This document shows, one piece after another, positions 52,101-62,884 of a stretch of 64,000 bases of DNA (the first letter of the stretch is position 1; every line of letters starts with the position of its first letter). The stretch is from Trichobilharzia regenti (taxonomy: Eukaryota; Platyhelminthes; Trematoda; Strigeidida; Schistosomatidae): the NCBI GenBank assembly GCA_944472135.2, contig OX235262.1, forward strand, positions 170,189,509-170,253,508, read 5' to 3'. Under the pieces are notes generated by a model, which searched no databases, was not told the origin of the DNA, and saw only the letters and a program-made list of their open reading frames with translations. Both the position numbers and the translations under genes were made by a program.

Positions 52101-52207
52101 GGTCTCTCTTTCTGTTTGCTCACTTAGTCTGTGACCATTTCACTTCGATCAACCTGTCTCCTTTAACAATGTATATTCCCCTTATATTATATAAAATATG
52201 AGTGTTT

Positions 52208-52545
52208 GTTGACAGTCCGTTGCTTGGTGACATATATCCATATTATGTGTGGTTGTTGACATGTCTGCTATATTTTGCTATGTATATATGGATCGATACT
52301 CCATTATAATTAGCCATTCATGTTAAGACTGTCCACTGATTTGTTCACACCTTGTCTGGACATTCATATATATTTCGCTCTCACAAGTTGTGTGACTACT
52401 TATTTTTGGTGTGATACCACTTTTGCATGCTCCTTGTGTTTGGAAAATAGAAGTATCATCGCAAACCTAGTGATCTTCTGATTTCCGCCTTCTTGCGTCA
52501 GGACTATTAAATTCTCGACCAGTACATAACAATAATTTGGCGACG
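52208..52545 (+). mobile_element. LTR, family II, with primer-binding-site-like end
   Basis: Plus-strand LTR-like block ending CCAGTACATAACA at 52531, followed by ATAATTTGGCGACGAG, which then recurs (GAGTACATAACAATTTGGCG). TGGCGACG directly after a ...CA end is what a 5' LTR followed by a primer-binding site looks like. The left border is uncertain and no gag or pol follows. Related: 44566-44955. Confidence 0.6.
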
Positions 52546-52669
52546 AGTACATAACAATTTGGCGACGGGGAAAACTACTATTAACCACTCAGCAGCAGCA
52601 ACATAACAAATAGCAAATAGAATACCAACTAAAATTAGGAGAATTCCACGAAAATTCAGGATAATTCAA

Positions 52670-53060
52670 ACCTAGATGGCCAAGGTAATGATAATGTCTG
52701 AACTAACTTCTTTTGGATGCACAAATTAGGCTTGTTAATATGGATCCCAACAGCCAGCCTCAGCAATATTTAGTAGGTCGAACTCTTAAGGCAAAATTGA
52801 GATTCGTAGGTATGCGGTAAATGAACCTGAAAGCATGGTTGACGTCAATCTTGTGTTCTGTTGCCTCCACAGTATGAGATAGAATAGCGATGCGAATAGA
52901 TTTTGTTTGTCCTTTGCTTAACCACTATGCAGGGTGATGTTCGGGAATTCGACGAGAAACACGCTTAACTGTACGGCCTATGCAACTAACTGGCTCGACA
53001 GGGGCAGTTAAATTGGTAGATACACATGAAAGAGGCGAAATTAGGCAGTTTATCTTTTAC
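52670..53060 (-). mobile_element. PLE GIY-YIG domain fragment, pseudogene
   Basis: Minus-strand endonuclease end related to 9912-10304: a degraded YIGR segment (CATAGGCCGTACAGTTAAGC), the IRSLFYLI-like helix region and the C-terminal QKKLVQTLSLPWPS equivalent near 52676-52730. Several frame breaks. Confidence 0.6.
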
Positions 53061-53129
53061 TCCCGAAAGCAAAAGAGAAGTAGTTTGTAAAGTTAATCTC
53101 TTCAAAGGGCGTCAATAAAGTCCAGTGTT

Positions 53130-53425
53130 ATTAGATGGTTGGAGGTAATCAGCAGGAAGCCTTGCTTTTTGGCCTAGGTCTCGTGCTTGTTGACACTCGT
53201 CAGTAAGGCACATCTGCAATCTTGAAGGAAAGCATGCCCCTTCTCAGATCCCAACCCTCGTCACCCAATGCAGCAGTCAGATTCTGATTAGACACCAACT
53301 AGTGTCATGTCTAGTGCTTTGTTTACTTCAGACTGAATGGTGGCCACATTGTAAAAGTAATTGATAGAATTCAGTCTTCAGTAAACAAAAGGACTAGACA
53401 CATGACGCTAGTCAGTCTCCAGTCA
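53130..53425. mobile_element. Hairpin element between 13-bp direct repeats
   Basis: Flanked by exact AAAGTCCAGTGTT (53117-53129, 53426-53438). Its right part is a long hairpin: ACTAGTGTCATGTCTAGTGC...TTTACTTCAGACTGAAT pairs with the inverse ATTCAGTCTTCAGTAAA...GACTAGACACATGACGCTAGT across a 36-base loop. No coding, no tRNA boxes. Possibly a small non-autonomous element. Bases 53439-53915 show no gene. Confidence 0.5.
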
Positions 53426-53919
53426 AAAGTCCAGTGTTTTTGTTAAATGAAGAACAATTAGTACGTTCTCGAGAAAATCACCAACTAAAAGTATTCGTAA
53501 CACGAAGAATTTCCTTCTAATAAGACACAGAATACACGACATTAATTACAATCTAGTGACCAAAAGCTTGTATTGACGTATTTCCTTTCAATATTTATTT
53601 TGCACGTGACTAGCTGGCTGACTAGACAATACAAATTGTTTGTCTCGTGTAGAGCTTAGTAGAATTGTTTTGTGTCTGTCTAATCATCAATAATAATATC
53701 ACATTTAGACTGGAATAAACAACTAGTGTAGCGTACGTAATACAGATTGATAGGAAGCCACAAAAATTGAAATCAACATTTAAAGTCTATGATTGGCTAC
53801 AGAGCTTATGTTGTAAAATGGAATAACCTCATTGGACAGCTCTCTTCAACCTTGGCGCGAGCCAATCAGAACAATTTATACTCACATCTGACCTAATCGA
53901 CCTTAAATATGGCTGAGAA

Positions 53920-55175
53920 TGTACAAATATGATGTGTTTTTCTCCGATAAAAGTCCGTTACCAAGACTCTTATCTGTAAAACATAGTAATGTCTTTGGTT
54001 TATGTAGATCTTGAAAAGAATGGATACTGAACAAAGAACACTCTTTTCGATAACTTCTTCATCAGGCTCTACAGTTATATATACATTATAGTGAATGAAT
54101 GAATGAATTAGTGTTATCAACAACATTATTGTTTAACTAACATCGAATCAATAATATCAATAGATTACAGTTCAATAGCATCAACATAAAATAAGCTGAA
54201 TGTCAGAAAAATTAGGAAAGATGATATTACAAATTCAGGAATTTATAGTCTCTACTAAAGGCCGGGGCAGTAGTAGTGGCTGACTGAACTTGCTTCTTTT
54301 GCACACAGAGCACTGGTTGTTTGAGGCGAATTTCAATAGCCTCTGCTGTTTGGAGCATGCGGTGCTTCGATGATTTTGGCAATTTATTAGGCAGCCGGTA
54401 GATGAAAGAGAAGGATTCTTCCACGCTAGAGTATTGGCCGATTTGGATTAGATGGTCCAATATCGAACTGTTAATGGTTTTCACGACACCTTTACTTAGC
54501 CATAACTCGCTCCACAGGCGGAGCAGTTGAATTGGTAGACACAATTTGAAGTGGCTAGCCTAGGTACTTCATCTTTAAGTCGAGGTATCACCATCGGTTG
54601 TGTAGAGAATAATACATGTAGTTCGCCAGTATTAAAAGTTCTTTGAACCGATTTTCTTAATTTCTTCACAATTATCTCACTTGGTATATCGCCCTTGAAT
54701 TGTAGTCGTATATAAAGAGGCTTCTTGTTTACAGATAGTGAGTAGTCCTTTTCAGCTTTCTTTGTCAAGTGTTTCTTGATAAATTCGTCGGGATAGCCAT
54801 TTTCGATCAAAGTATCACATACATTGATTAATTCATCTTCAGTCACTTCTTCTGAGCTCTAACTAACCCTGTGGCTGAGGGTCTTTACTAAATTTCTTTT
54901 CTACTGGAGAGGAATGAAACTGTGGAAATGTGTATATTGTCCTGTCCAAATGCTTTTTCTATGCAAATTTCTTTTTGTCCTACCATCTGGTTTTCTTGTA
55001 AGTAGGACATCCAGGAAGGTAATTTTATTTTGGGATTCCTCTTCGCACGTGAATTTCATAGCCGAATGTACTTCATTGAATTCAGTAATTATTGTACTCC
55101 TATCCGAATCATTATCACAAAGAATGAAGGTGTCATCCATATATCGGCAATAAAATGAGATCTTACTGTTGATAA
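53920..55175 (-). mobile_element. Penelope-like element (lineage G), RT C-terminus to tail, pseudogene
   Basis: Minus strand: MDDTFILCDNDSDRS (catalytic YVDD, Y/V partly lost at the border), KITFLDVLLTRKPDGR, WTGQYTHFHSFIPLQ, linker ENGYPDEFIKKHLTKKAEKD, FKGDIPSEIIVKKLRKSVQR, CVYQFNCSACGASYG (GIY-YIG start), and LCVQKKQVQSAT at 54300. The tail has CCTGATGAAGAAGTTATCGA...AAG (54040-54085), a CTGATGA/GAAA pair with a very short middle. Frameshifts near the YIG. Confidence 0.8.
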
Positions 55176-55529
55176 GGTTGTTCTAAGGTCCATGTAGATC
55201 TTAATTCTCAGAAATGAATGAAGATTTCGGGATAAAGTATCAAGAGTGACACACATTGACTGTGTATAAATAAAGTCTACAACAAAAGAAAGGAATAAAT
55301 ATGGAGTAACTCACAGTAATAAAGGTACATACCTCCTTTAGGGTACAAATAAGCTGGGCTCTTTTTTCACTAAGAAATTCCTCTACTATTCACTGTACCT
55401 ATTGTTTAGAAAATTGCCATGGTGCTGGTATTACAATAATAATAATTATTATTGTGCACGGAACATATTGCTTAAAAGTACAGTACTTTGAGACCTATAA
55501 TTCATAAGGAATGATGAGGAAGATAACAA
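55176..55529. other. No gene recognised
   Basis: About 350 bp without assignment; AT-rich, with a small TAATAATAATTATTATT palindrome near 55438. Confidence 0.35.
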
Positions 55530-56300
55530 TACGGCAAAGTTCAACAATAGCGTTCCAGGAGTGCGAACGCACGAGTGACCTCCAGCTAACCAATCATTAA
55601 AATGAGGAATGTTTGCTCAAAAAATGATGTATATTGATAAGAAAATGCTTGAAAACGCATTAAACAGGTTATCTTTCTCTGACATGGCTTAAAAATACGT
55701 CCTAGTTGTAACTAGGAGTATCAGTTGCTAAGTTAGACTAGTTTCCGTACATGTATTCACCGAGATGACTACAGATAAACTGTTTTTGTGGGTCGTTTAT
55801 CTCTCTCATCCTGCTCGCAGTCTTCCAAAACAGCCCTCGGTTGAATTATTATGGTTTCCAGCAAGGGATAGACGACTGCTTGGCAGGAAAACGTGGATAA
55901 TAAAACAAATGAAAATAAATGACATCATCTATAAATCTATCCCTAATAGCAACCATAATTTTAATCCTGACCTTAACACTAACCCTAACCTTAATCCTAA
56001 CCCTTATTCAAACCGTAATTTTAACCCTAATGCTAATTATAACTCTGATCCTAACCCTAACCCCAATACTTACCTTAACCCTAATCCTACCCCTAACGAG
56101 CTATTAACACTTTGTCCAAATATTACTTAAAAACATGATGTGGCTGAAAGTTTTATCTAAGCTGATGAATAGCATTGCTATTTCAGCTATGACAATGACA
56201 GATGCCGTTAACCAACGATTAGCATGCGTTCAAAGTGATTGGAGCGTTCCCTCTCCTGGGACGCTATTGTTGAACTTCGCCAACAATACCGTTTTTTTTG
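55530..56300. repeat. Telomere-like degenerate array between inverted flanks
   Basis: 55955-56098 is a run of six-base steps of the type CCTAAC, CCTTAA and CCCTAA (for example CCTAACCTTAATCCTAACCC), close to the C-rich strand of a TTAGGG telomere repeat. At 55545-55575 AAAGTTCAACAATAGCGTTC is matched in inverse at about 56250-56285, so the array sits inside a pair of inverted flanks. The frame through the array (Asn-Pro repeats) is a by-product of the repeat. Confidence 0.7.
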
Positions 56301-56374
56301 AGGCAGAAATTTTATTAACATCGGTTTTTGAGAGACAAACAGTCAACTCATATTTCCTAATTCTATAATGGTCT

Positions 56375-57235
56375 TGATTATTATTATTATTGTTCCCTTA
56401 GGTTCTAAGTGGAAAATAGGGCTTCAACAACACGACCCCGTTTTGTTCTGTTCTTCACAGTCCTCTTTACCTGGCCCCACGCTCGCCCATAAGCTCTTAC
56501 TTCCTTCAACTCATGCGATCCCCTTCATATCACACTTGGGCAACTCGTCGTTTTTCATTCGAGTTTCACTCGTGGACCTGTTGCAAGATGTCATCCAACG
56601 GTCTCCTTTTTCTCCCATATATATTCGTTGAACAACAGCTTCTTGACTGGCTCGTTCACAGATCTCCTTGCTGCTAATTCTTTCTGGCTGTCTATATGAT
56701 CTTCAGTATAGAGCCTGCGAATTTGGCAACTGCTGATAAAATGATGACGCTGCTTGTTGGAAATGCCATTGGGAACGCGCTCGCCAGGTTCCTGACCCAT
56801 ATAGATGAACTGACTGATTTAACATTGGTATTGGGAATGCGAATTTTGTTGTTTATGCTGAGTGCACTACAACAGATTTCCAAATTGATTTCAAAGTGAT
56901 GAATGTCAATGGTTCTTTTCCGATTTCGTCTGATTTTGACCTCATCATCCGTGCTGTCCTCAGTAGTTGAAACGATGCTGCTTGGCTAAATCAGTGAAGG
57001 AAATCATCTCTTTCAAATTTATTCCGCTGGTGTTTGTTGTTGTTGCTGTTGCTGGCTGGTTATGTTCATCACCTCTGTTTTTTCCATGTTCACTTGAATT
57101 TATGTCTTCACTGGCTACCAGTCTCTTCTTCCAACTTGTTTGTAGTATGAATTTTACTCCATCGGTATCAGTCTTTCTAACTCTGCGTTTTCCTGCATAA
57201 AAGTTTAACAAAAATCGTGCAATATTCAAGTATAT
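56375..57235 (-). mobile_element. RTE-2 LINE, 3' third, pseudogene
   Basis: Long minus-strand RTE-2 copy: tail (TTATTATTATTATTGTTCCC, GGTTCTAAGTGGAAAATAGG), C-terminal region, then the RT end (the segment near 57140 corresponds to VNMEKTEVMN). The minus strand carries GINLKEMISFTDLAKQHRFN. Truncated at about 57235, where an HHR-SINE2 fragment begins. Confidence 0.8.
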
Positions 57236-57237
57236 CG

Positions 57238-57345
57238 CTTCACGAACCACACATCAATCACAGAACCAATGAAAACCAAAAAGTACTGAGCGCTTCCTAC
57301 GTTCCAGTTAGAGACTATTCATCGGTGCGCGTAAACGACCACATG
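57238..57345 (-). mobile_element. HHR-SINE2 fragment, degraded
   Basis: Minus-strand piece: CAGAACCAATGAAAACC, AGTACTGAGCGCTTCCTACG, AGACTATTCATCGGTGCGCG. Box 1 on the minus strand reads CCGATGA, and the GAAA segment is lost. Confidence 0.5.
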
Positions 57346-57488
57346 AATAATCGACATCAGAATTATCAGGCTGGAAATCAAACAATCCTATGACTCATGA
57401 TTATTTCCAGCATGTGTCTAACTTTGAAATAAATGCCATACAGAACGAAATTCCCTTTTCAATATTAAGGATGCTTATCCCTCACTTG

Positions 57489-58509
57489 GCTAGAAATTCG
57501 CTACCACCAAAAATTATACGTCTCATCCAGCAGTTGTACGACACTGCTGTATGCTAAGTAATCCACACCGGGAAACTCAAGGAATCCTTTGAAGTGAAAA
57601 CGGGAGTAAGACAAGCTGGCTGCTTACTATCTCCAATGATTTTCCTGAGTGCGGTAGACTGGATTAGGTGACGGACAGTGGGCAACGAAGAAACAGGCAT
57701 AAAATGGACTCACACAAAAAACTTGGAGGATCTGGACTTCGCCGATGATAGATGTCTGATTTCTCACAAACTGGAAGATGTGCAAATAAAAAGCAACAAG
57801 TTGGCAGAAGAAGCATCAAAGATAGAACTTCACGTCAGGTGAACACAGATAAAACAGAGGTGATGAAGATTCCTGGGCAATACCAACAGCAACAACAACA
57901 ATCAGCATAAATGGGAGGAGTTTGAAAGAAGCAACCTCTTTTAACTACCTACTTACCTACCTGGGAAGCATCGTTTCAACTACTCTTAAGTTTCTGTGGA
58001 GGTCGACAGCACTCAGCATCAAAAATAACATCCTGATTTTCAACTCCAATGTGAAGTCAGTGCTACTATACGCATCAGAGACTTGGTGCGTCACGAAGGG
58101 CACTTCGAACGAACTTCACACCATCAACAGCTGTCTTTGCTCAATACTTCGCTGAAGATGAGATGACCAGAAAAGATCAGCAGTAGTGAGGAATCTCTGG
58201 CAATTAGCGAACCAACCCAGTGGTAACTGATAGTGCAACAAATATGCAGGAAGAAATAAAGGTGGATTGGTCATACTCTGAGGAAAACATCAAGTGACAT
58301 CACACTCCAAGGCATGGCTTGATTGGAACCCCAATGGGAAGTGGCGAGTTAGTTGGCCGTCAGTGCGATGGTGACATGGAGGAGGTCATGTGAAGAGGAG
58401 ACGAAAGCATGTATCAGGCGAAAACGTTGTCGGAGAACCGAACTCAATGGAGACGTGCGGCTGAAGTCTTATGTTCCTCTAGGAATTGAAGGAAACAGTA
58501 ATTTAATAA
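57489..58509 (+). mobile_element. RTE-1 LINE, 5'-truncated copy with near-perfect TSD
   Basis: Plus-strand copy from before RT motif B (AGCTGGCTGCTTACTATCTC) to the tail CTAGGAATTGAAGGAAACAG. The duplication TTATCCCTCACTTG (57475-57488) / TTATCTCTCACTTG (58510-58523) differs at one base. FADD motif region present (57739-57760), and VKSVLLYASETWCVTKGTS is better preserved than in the other copies. Stops and frameshifts throughout. Confidence 0.85.
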
Positions 58510-58523
58510 TTATCTCTCACTTG

Positions 58524-58999
58524 AATTCAGATATTTTTTTCTCGAGTCTTTCATTGTTTCAAGAATATCCTACTAATTCATTTTTGAACACTCTCCTAAA
58601 TTCAGTCATTATCTGATGCGTATAATATGACCACTGTAGTAATCATTGATTTTCATATGTCTCGGACTCAGTTAATTCTATTTTTTTTAAATATTCTATT
58701 CGGAAACATCATCAAAATCTTATAGACTGTTTTTAACTGTTATAAAATGCGTTTTACACCTATGTACTTTGTTATTAGTCAGTGCTATCATCGAATAAAT
58801 GAAGTGTTACATGGTTCAATTATTTGAAATCCATGTTGTACAATGAATTCATTTTAAAATGCCTCACTCTTTGTGTAATGTTAAACAATAAGGGGAATAC
58901 TCTTTTCCCAGTTACTTGGCTCTATTGAACCGAAATTGTCAATCTCTGGCCACATGCTGGCTCTTAGTGTGGTCGCTTTGATGCTGTTTGAGTATTAAA
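58524..58999. other. No gene recognised
   Basis: AT-rich sequence without named repeats between RTE-1 and a hammerhead fragment. Confidence 0.35.
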
Positions 59000-59092
59000 A
59001 TGATATCAACACACACATGAATCTGACGAGTCCTAAAATGGACGAAATGCCCAACCCACATCCCAATGCCAGTCACCACCCACCACAGAACA
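59000..59092 (+). mobile_element. HHR-SINE1 ribozyme remnant
   Basis: Plus strand AATCTGACGAGTCCTAAAAT then GGACGAAATG and CCAGTCACCACCCACCA. Core CTGACGA, stem II GTCC/GGAC and GAAA survive, but stem I pairing and the cleavage-site side (ATGCCCAACCCACATCC) are lost. No tRNA head. Bases 59093-59489 show no gene. Confidence 0.65.
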
Positions 59093-59489
59093 TGATGCTA
59101 ATTCTGTCTCTTGTCTGATCCTGTTTTTATTGCTTAATATGATAGTACACAGAACAAATGCTAGTTTCCACAGTTATATACAGTACACATACATGACTTT
59201 CACAAGCACAAAGCAATTATATGAGGTTCATTTGTAATTGTCGCATGATCAAGTCTTGCATAGTAATTATCCTGCTGTACAGTATTTTAGCGGCAACTTG
59301 AATGAATTAGTTACAGAATCTCCTACTTCAACTGGGATCAGACCAGCATCTAGGGATGCATATTAATTTCCTGAAGGTTATAAGTACACTTTGTTGATGA
59401 ACACCACAAAACATGAAAAGTCGAATTCGAGTTACTTATTGATTGATTCCTAATTTCCAATACATTTTTATTCAATGTGTTTATTTTCA

Positions 59490-59800
59490 TAATACTTCAT
59501 AAGCTAAAATAACTTTCCATCTTACGTTTCTTACTTAGGTGTTCAACAATGATTAGTACTGAAATCGTCGCACTCCACAGCATAAACACCAACATACGGA
59601 TTTTCAGTACCACTGTTAAATCATTCAGTTCATCTATATGGGTCAGGAACCTGGTGAGCGCCTCACCAATAGTATTTTCAACTGACACTCTCAGGTTTAT
59701 ATTAACAGTCACATTCACTGACTCCATACTGAAGATCAGAGGGCTGGTCGGAAAGAATGAGCGACAAGAGACTCTAGGAACTAATCAAAGAAGAAGTCAT
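59490..59800 (+). mobile_element. RTE-2 LINE, first part of a doubly interrupted copy
   Basis: Plus-strand RTE-2 with INTNIRIFSTTVKSFSSSIW, then VRNLVSASP and SILKIRGL, ending at 59800 where a PLE is inserted. It continues at 60313. Confidence 0.75.
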
Positions 59801-60312
59801 TTAAAAAAATTAATTCCCTTTATGAATTTAGATAAAGCAATAAGAAGACGTAATTTATCTGAATCGTGTAATGTGTGTCTGCGCAACACATTATAGAGAC
59901 AGGACATAAAATTGACGTTAATACATCTTTTAAACTTATTGATAGAATGTGTTTGGCGCATATTCTAAAGTTCGCGGAAGCCCTAGCTATCAATTAGGAA
60001 GTTTAAAGCACATTTATGCATTCAAAAACAATTCGTCATCACATTAACCTTCCTTGGTAAAATTTTTCAGTAGCAGCTAGGATAGACGTTCTATTACCTC
60101 TGTTATTTGGTTTAGTGATATGCATTGTTATTTTCACCTTCGATATGTCCTTTCAACTTGACCTAAATTTATTTCCTCACCTCTTAACTCTTTATTAATT
60201 TCATATATATTCCTATGACAAGTCCGTGTGTGTGATCAGATTTTCGAAATGTGTTGTGAGCAAATACATATTACACGATTCAGATAAATTACGTCTTCTT
60301 ATTGCTTTATCT
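59801..60312 (+). mobile_element. PLE (lineage F) inserted in RTE-2, inverted tail at head
   Basis: A 512-bp insertion between AAGAAGTCAT (59791-59800) and AAGAAGTTAT (60313-60322), 9 of 10 matching. The first 60 bp (AAAGCAATAAGAAGACGTAA) are the inverse of its own end (TTACGTCTTCTTATTGCTTT, 60286-60310). The rest is the GIY-YIG end (ETGHKIDVNTSFKLI, HLCIQKQFVITLTLPW by comparison) and the tail. Confidence 0.75.
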
Positions 60313-60557
60313 AAGAAGTTATAGTTCAAGAAATATTCCAAAGAGACTCGACGTGGATGGGACTCACTCTGAAGGGACTGTTAAGTGACATTGCGCAACA
60401 GACCCAAGAGTGGGACTCAATTGGAAAACGATGAGTTGTGCATATGTTCGAGGATGACATGGACAGCATCCTGTGAATCGGTGGTGATAATGGGCTATTG
60501 GCAACTTTAGGGCCAGTTGAAGAAGACTGCAGAAAACAGGACGAAATAGAGATTTCT
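60313..60557 (+). mobile_element. RTE-2 LINE, second part
   Basis: Continuation of 59490-59800 (GTGGATGGGACTCACTCTGA corresponds to the WDGTHSEG/WIGHTLR position; GAAGAAGACTGCAGAAAACA near the end). Interrupted again at 60557 by SINE1-A. Confidence 0.7.
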
Positions 60558-60747
60558 TTAGATTTTTAGATTTACAGCTTGATTCTACACTGTATTTTTG
60601 GTACAAGTATGGAATTTTCAGCATGGATATCGGTAGCCCAAATTTCGCAGGCCGACCATAGATATCAGGTGTGCGCCGGCGTGGGCTCGAACCCCGGACC
60701 ATGTGCATGGTCGGCGACAGTCCTAACCACTGTGCCACCGACGCACA
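60558..60747 (-). mobile_element. SINE1-A inserted in RTE-2
   Basis: Minus-strand SINE1-A with well-kept boxes: GGGCTCGAACCCCGGACC (B-box region) and GTCCTAACCACTGTG (A-box region), body CCGACCATAGATATCAGGTG, tail ATTTACAGCTTGATTCTACA. Only 2-4 bp of possible target duplication. Confidence 0.75.
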
Positions 60748-60795
60748 GATGTTCTATTAAAGCCATACGTCCCATTCGGAACCTAAAGGGGTAGT
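60748..60795 (+). mobile_element. RTE-2 LINE, 3' tip
   Basis: Last piece of the interrupted RTE-2: AAGCCATACGTCCCATTCGG and AACCTAAAGGGGTAG. Bases 60796-61394 show no gene. Confidence 0.65.
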
Positions 60796-61394
60796 AAAAG
60801 AAAAGAAATTATTAATTAGTGTGACGTTAGACGTTCAATATAAAAATCTTCACAATAAAAGTAACATGTTCTTATGGCAGTACAAACGATATTTTATCAG
60901 AATTGGTTATATACATACTAAATTAACAGAGGAATAGTAAAAATGATGCACAAGTGTCTCAGACACAGTCTGAATCATGTGAATGGTTAGATGACCTTGA
61001 AAAATGGTTCATTCACATTGGACATAAAAGATATGCACAATGTGTCATACAACCATGACAGTTGAATCGAGTCACGCCTAAACTAAAATATGGCGTTTTA
61101 AGTAGTAGTGAGATGACGTATACTGGTACAGTATATATGCTATTTATACGTCAGCTTTTTAAGTTGAAAAATCAATAATTTTGATTTAATAAATCTATAA
61201 TCAACTCACACATCGAAACTATGCTGTGGCAATAGGTTGTAATATGGAAATAAGGTCAATGCAGTCTCATACAAACCAATTAACTTGATTGGTGTGCAAA
61301 TACATCTAAATCTAAAAATCTGAAAGACTGATAAATGAATAAACAATATTCCTCTTCGATTAATTCCTCAACATCTTCAACATTTATGACAGTA

Positions 61395-61652
61395 GGATGA
61401 CCAGTAAGGTGCAGCAGGTAGGGTGTGAGGACAAATACTCGCCGAAGACAATGTCTAGCGGTTGCGCTATATCGTGAATTGGCAGTATTTAGAATTCATG
61501 GGCTGGTCATTGGATCGGCTCCCAGTGGCTTAATGGTCTATGAGCTTGCTAGCCTTGTAACCAGAAGGTCCTGGGTTCGAACCCTGGCGGTGGGTGCGTA
61601 ATGATGAAGAGTCCCAAACTGAGTCGAAACAGCTGTCCAGTACCCCTAGGTC
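61395..61652 (+). mobile_element. HHR-SINE2, plus strand, truncated after the ribozyme
   Basis: Leader GTGAGGACAAATACTCGCCG, tRNA-Thr-like head (AGTGGCTTAATGGTCTATG, GGGTTCGAACCCTGG), then the ribozyme region ATGATGAAGAGTCCCAAACT and GTCGAAACAGCTGTCCAGTA. It stops a few bases after the predicted cleavage site and joins PLE lineage F sequence. Box 1 is altered (AATGATGAAGAG). Confidence 0.7.
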
Positions 61653-61654
61653 AC

Positions 61655-62520
61655 ACACACGGACTTGTCATAGGAATATATATGAAATTAATAAAGAGTT
61701 AAGAGGTGTGGAAATAAATTTAGGTCAAGTTGAAAGGACATATCGAAGGTGAAAATAACAATGCATATCACTAAACCAAATAACAGAGGTAATAGAACGT
61801 CTATCCTAGCTGCTACTGAAACACATTTTACCAAGGAAGGTCTAATGTGATGACGAATTGTTTTTGAATGCATAAATGTGCTTTAAACTTCTAATCACTA
61901 GTTAGGACTCCCACATATATTAGGATACGCCCCGAACACGTTTTATGGGTAGGTTTAGAAAATATAAGAACGTCAATTTTATGTCCTGTCTCTATAAATG
62001 TTTGGCAATAGAGGAGCTAGGTCTCCTGTTCTCACCACTAATGGGTCCTGGGGATTCTATTCGCTTCTGGATCCATTTCGGAATGTGCTCTGAAGCCAGC
62101 CCTTAGTTGCAGAAATCGATGAGTCCTCCCTATGTATGTGTGTCTACACGTACATTCAAACTGCTAAATACAGTGGGGTGTGACACCATTTTTCGCATGT
62201 TTAAAGGGCTTAGATGGATATATTGGCTTCATATTCTCAATTATTATGATATTAGCTGTACTAAAAGTCTTTTTAACCCCAACAGCGTGCAGTCTTTGTC
62301 TAGTTATCAAGTTGCTATGATACCCCATATAAGGTAGCTTGATGATGTACACGTCTTTCTTAGGGGCAAGTTGGAGAGTGGGTGTCTTAGTGTTCTGACT
62401 ACTTTATATCTCCTAATGATGAACTTGTCTGGATAATTATTATCAACTAGAGTTAGTGTCAACTTTCATTCTTGCTCATCAAGGGTGTCTTCAGTGAATA
62501 TTTGTTAGGTTCTACTAAAA
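61655..62520 (-). mobile_element. Penelope-like element (lineage F), linker to tail, pseudogene
   Basis: Minus strand: KLPYMGYHSNLITRQRLHAV (the FKGD..S..V..RL linker motif of PLEs), a segment with GVTPHC, then the endonuclease with degraded YIG and the KIDVLIF/CLGRILIYVGVLTSD region, then tail through TTAACTCTTTATTAATTTCA. RT palm missing. The part 62380-62520 (minus) has LRHPLSNLPLRKTC. Confidence 0.65.
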
Positions 62521-62884
62521 TGGTACCTTACTAAGGCTAATCTATCTCTAATCCTAAACAATGTTTATTTGTGTGTATGTAATTACATATTATTATTATT
62601 ATTTTAAATTAAAAGTCTCATAAGTAAAGGTCAAGACAGTAACAGAATCTGTCCCTCTTAGATGTTTATTTGATGTAAAGCTCAACAAAATGTTCTACTG
62701 TTTACAATAAAAAACAAAACGTTTGGCTCTGAAACCTATTCACAACTTAGAATTAACTAAACAATAGGCTTGAATAACATACCACTGATATTTCAATTTT
62801 GCCTGTTTTGATTAACGAAACTTTAAAATTACACGTTTCAATACCTTTCAGATTTCCTAAAACATAACACAGTTTGATCACGGA
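62521..62884. other. No gene recognised
   Basis: AT-rich sequence with a short TTATTATTATTATTT run near 62590 and no recognisable repeat. Confidence 0.35.

Noticed and set aside
55765..56130. Asn-Pro repeat protein gene
   Set aside because: The 121-codon frame only reflects the six-base telomere-like repeat; the other frame through it is open too.
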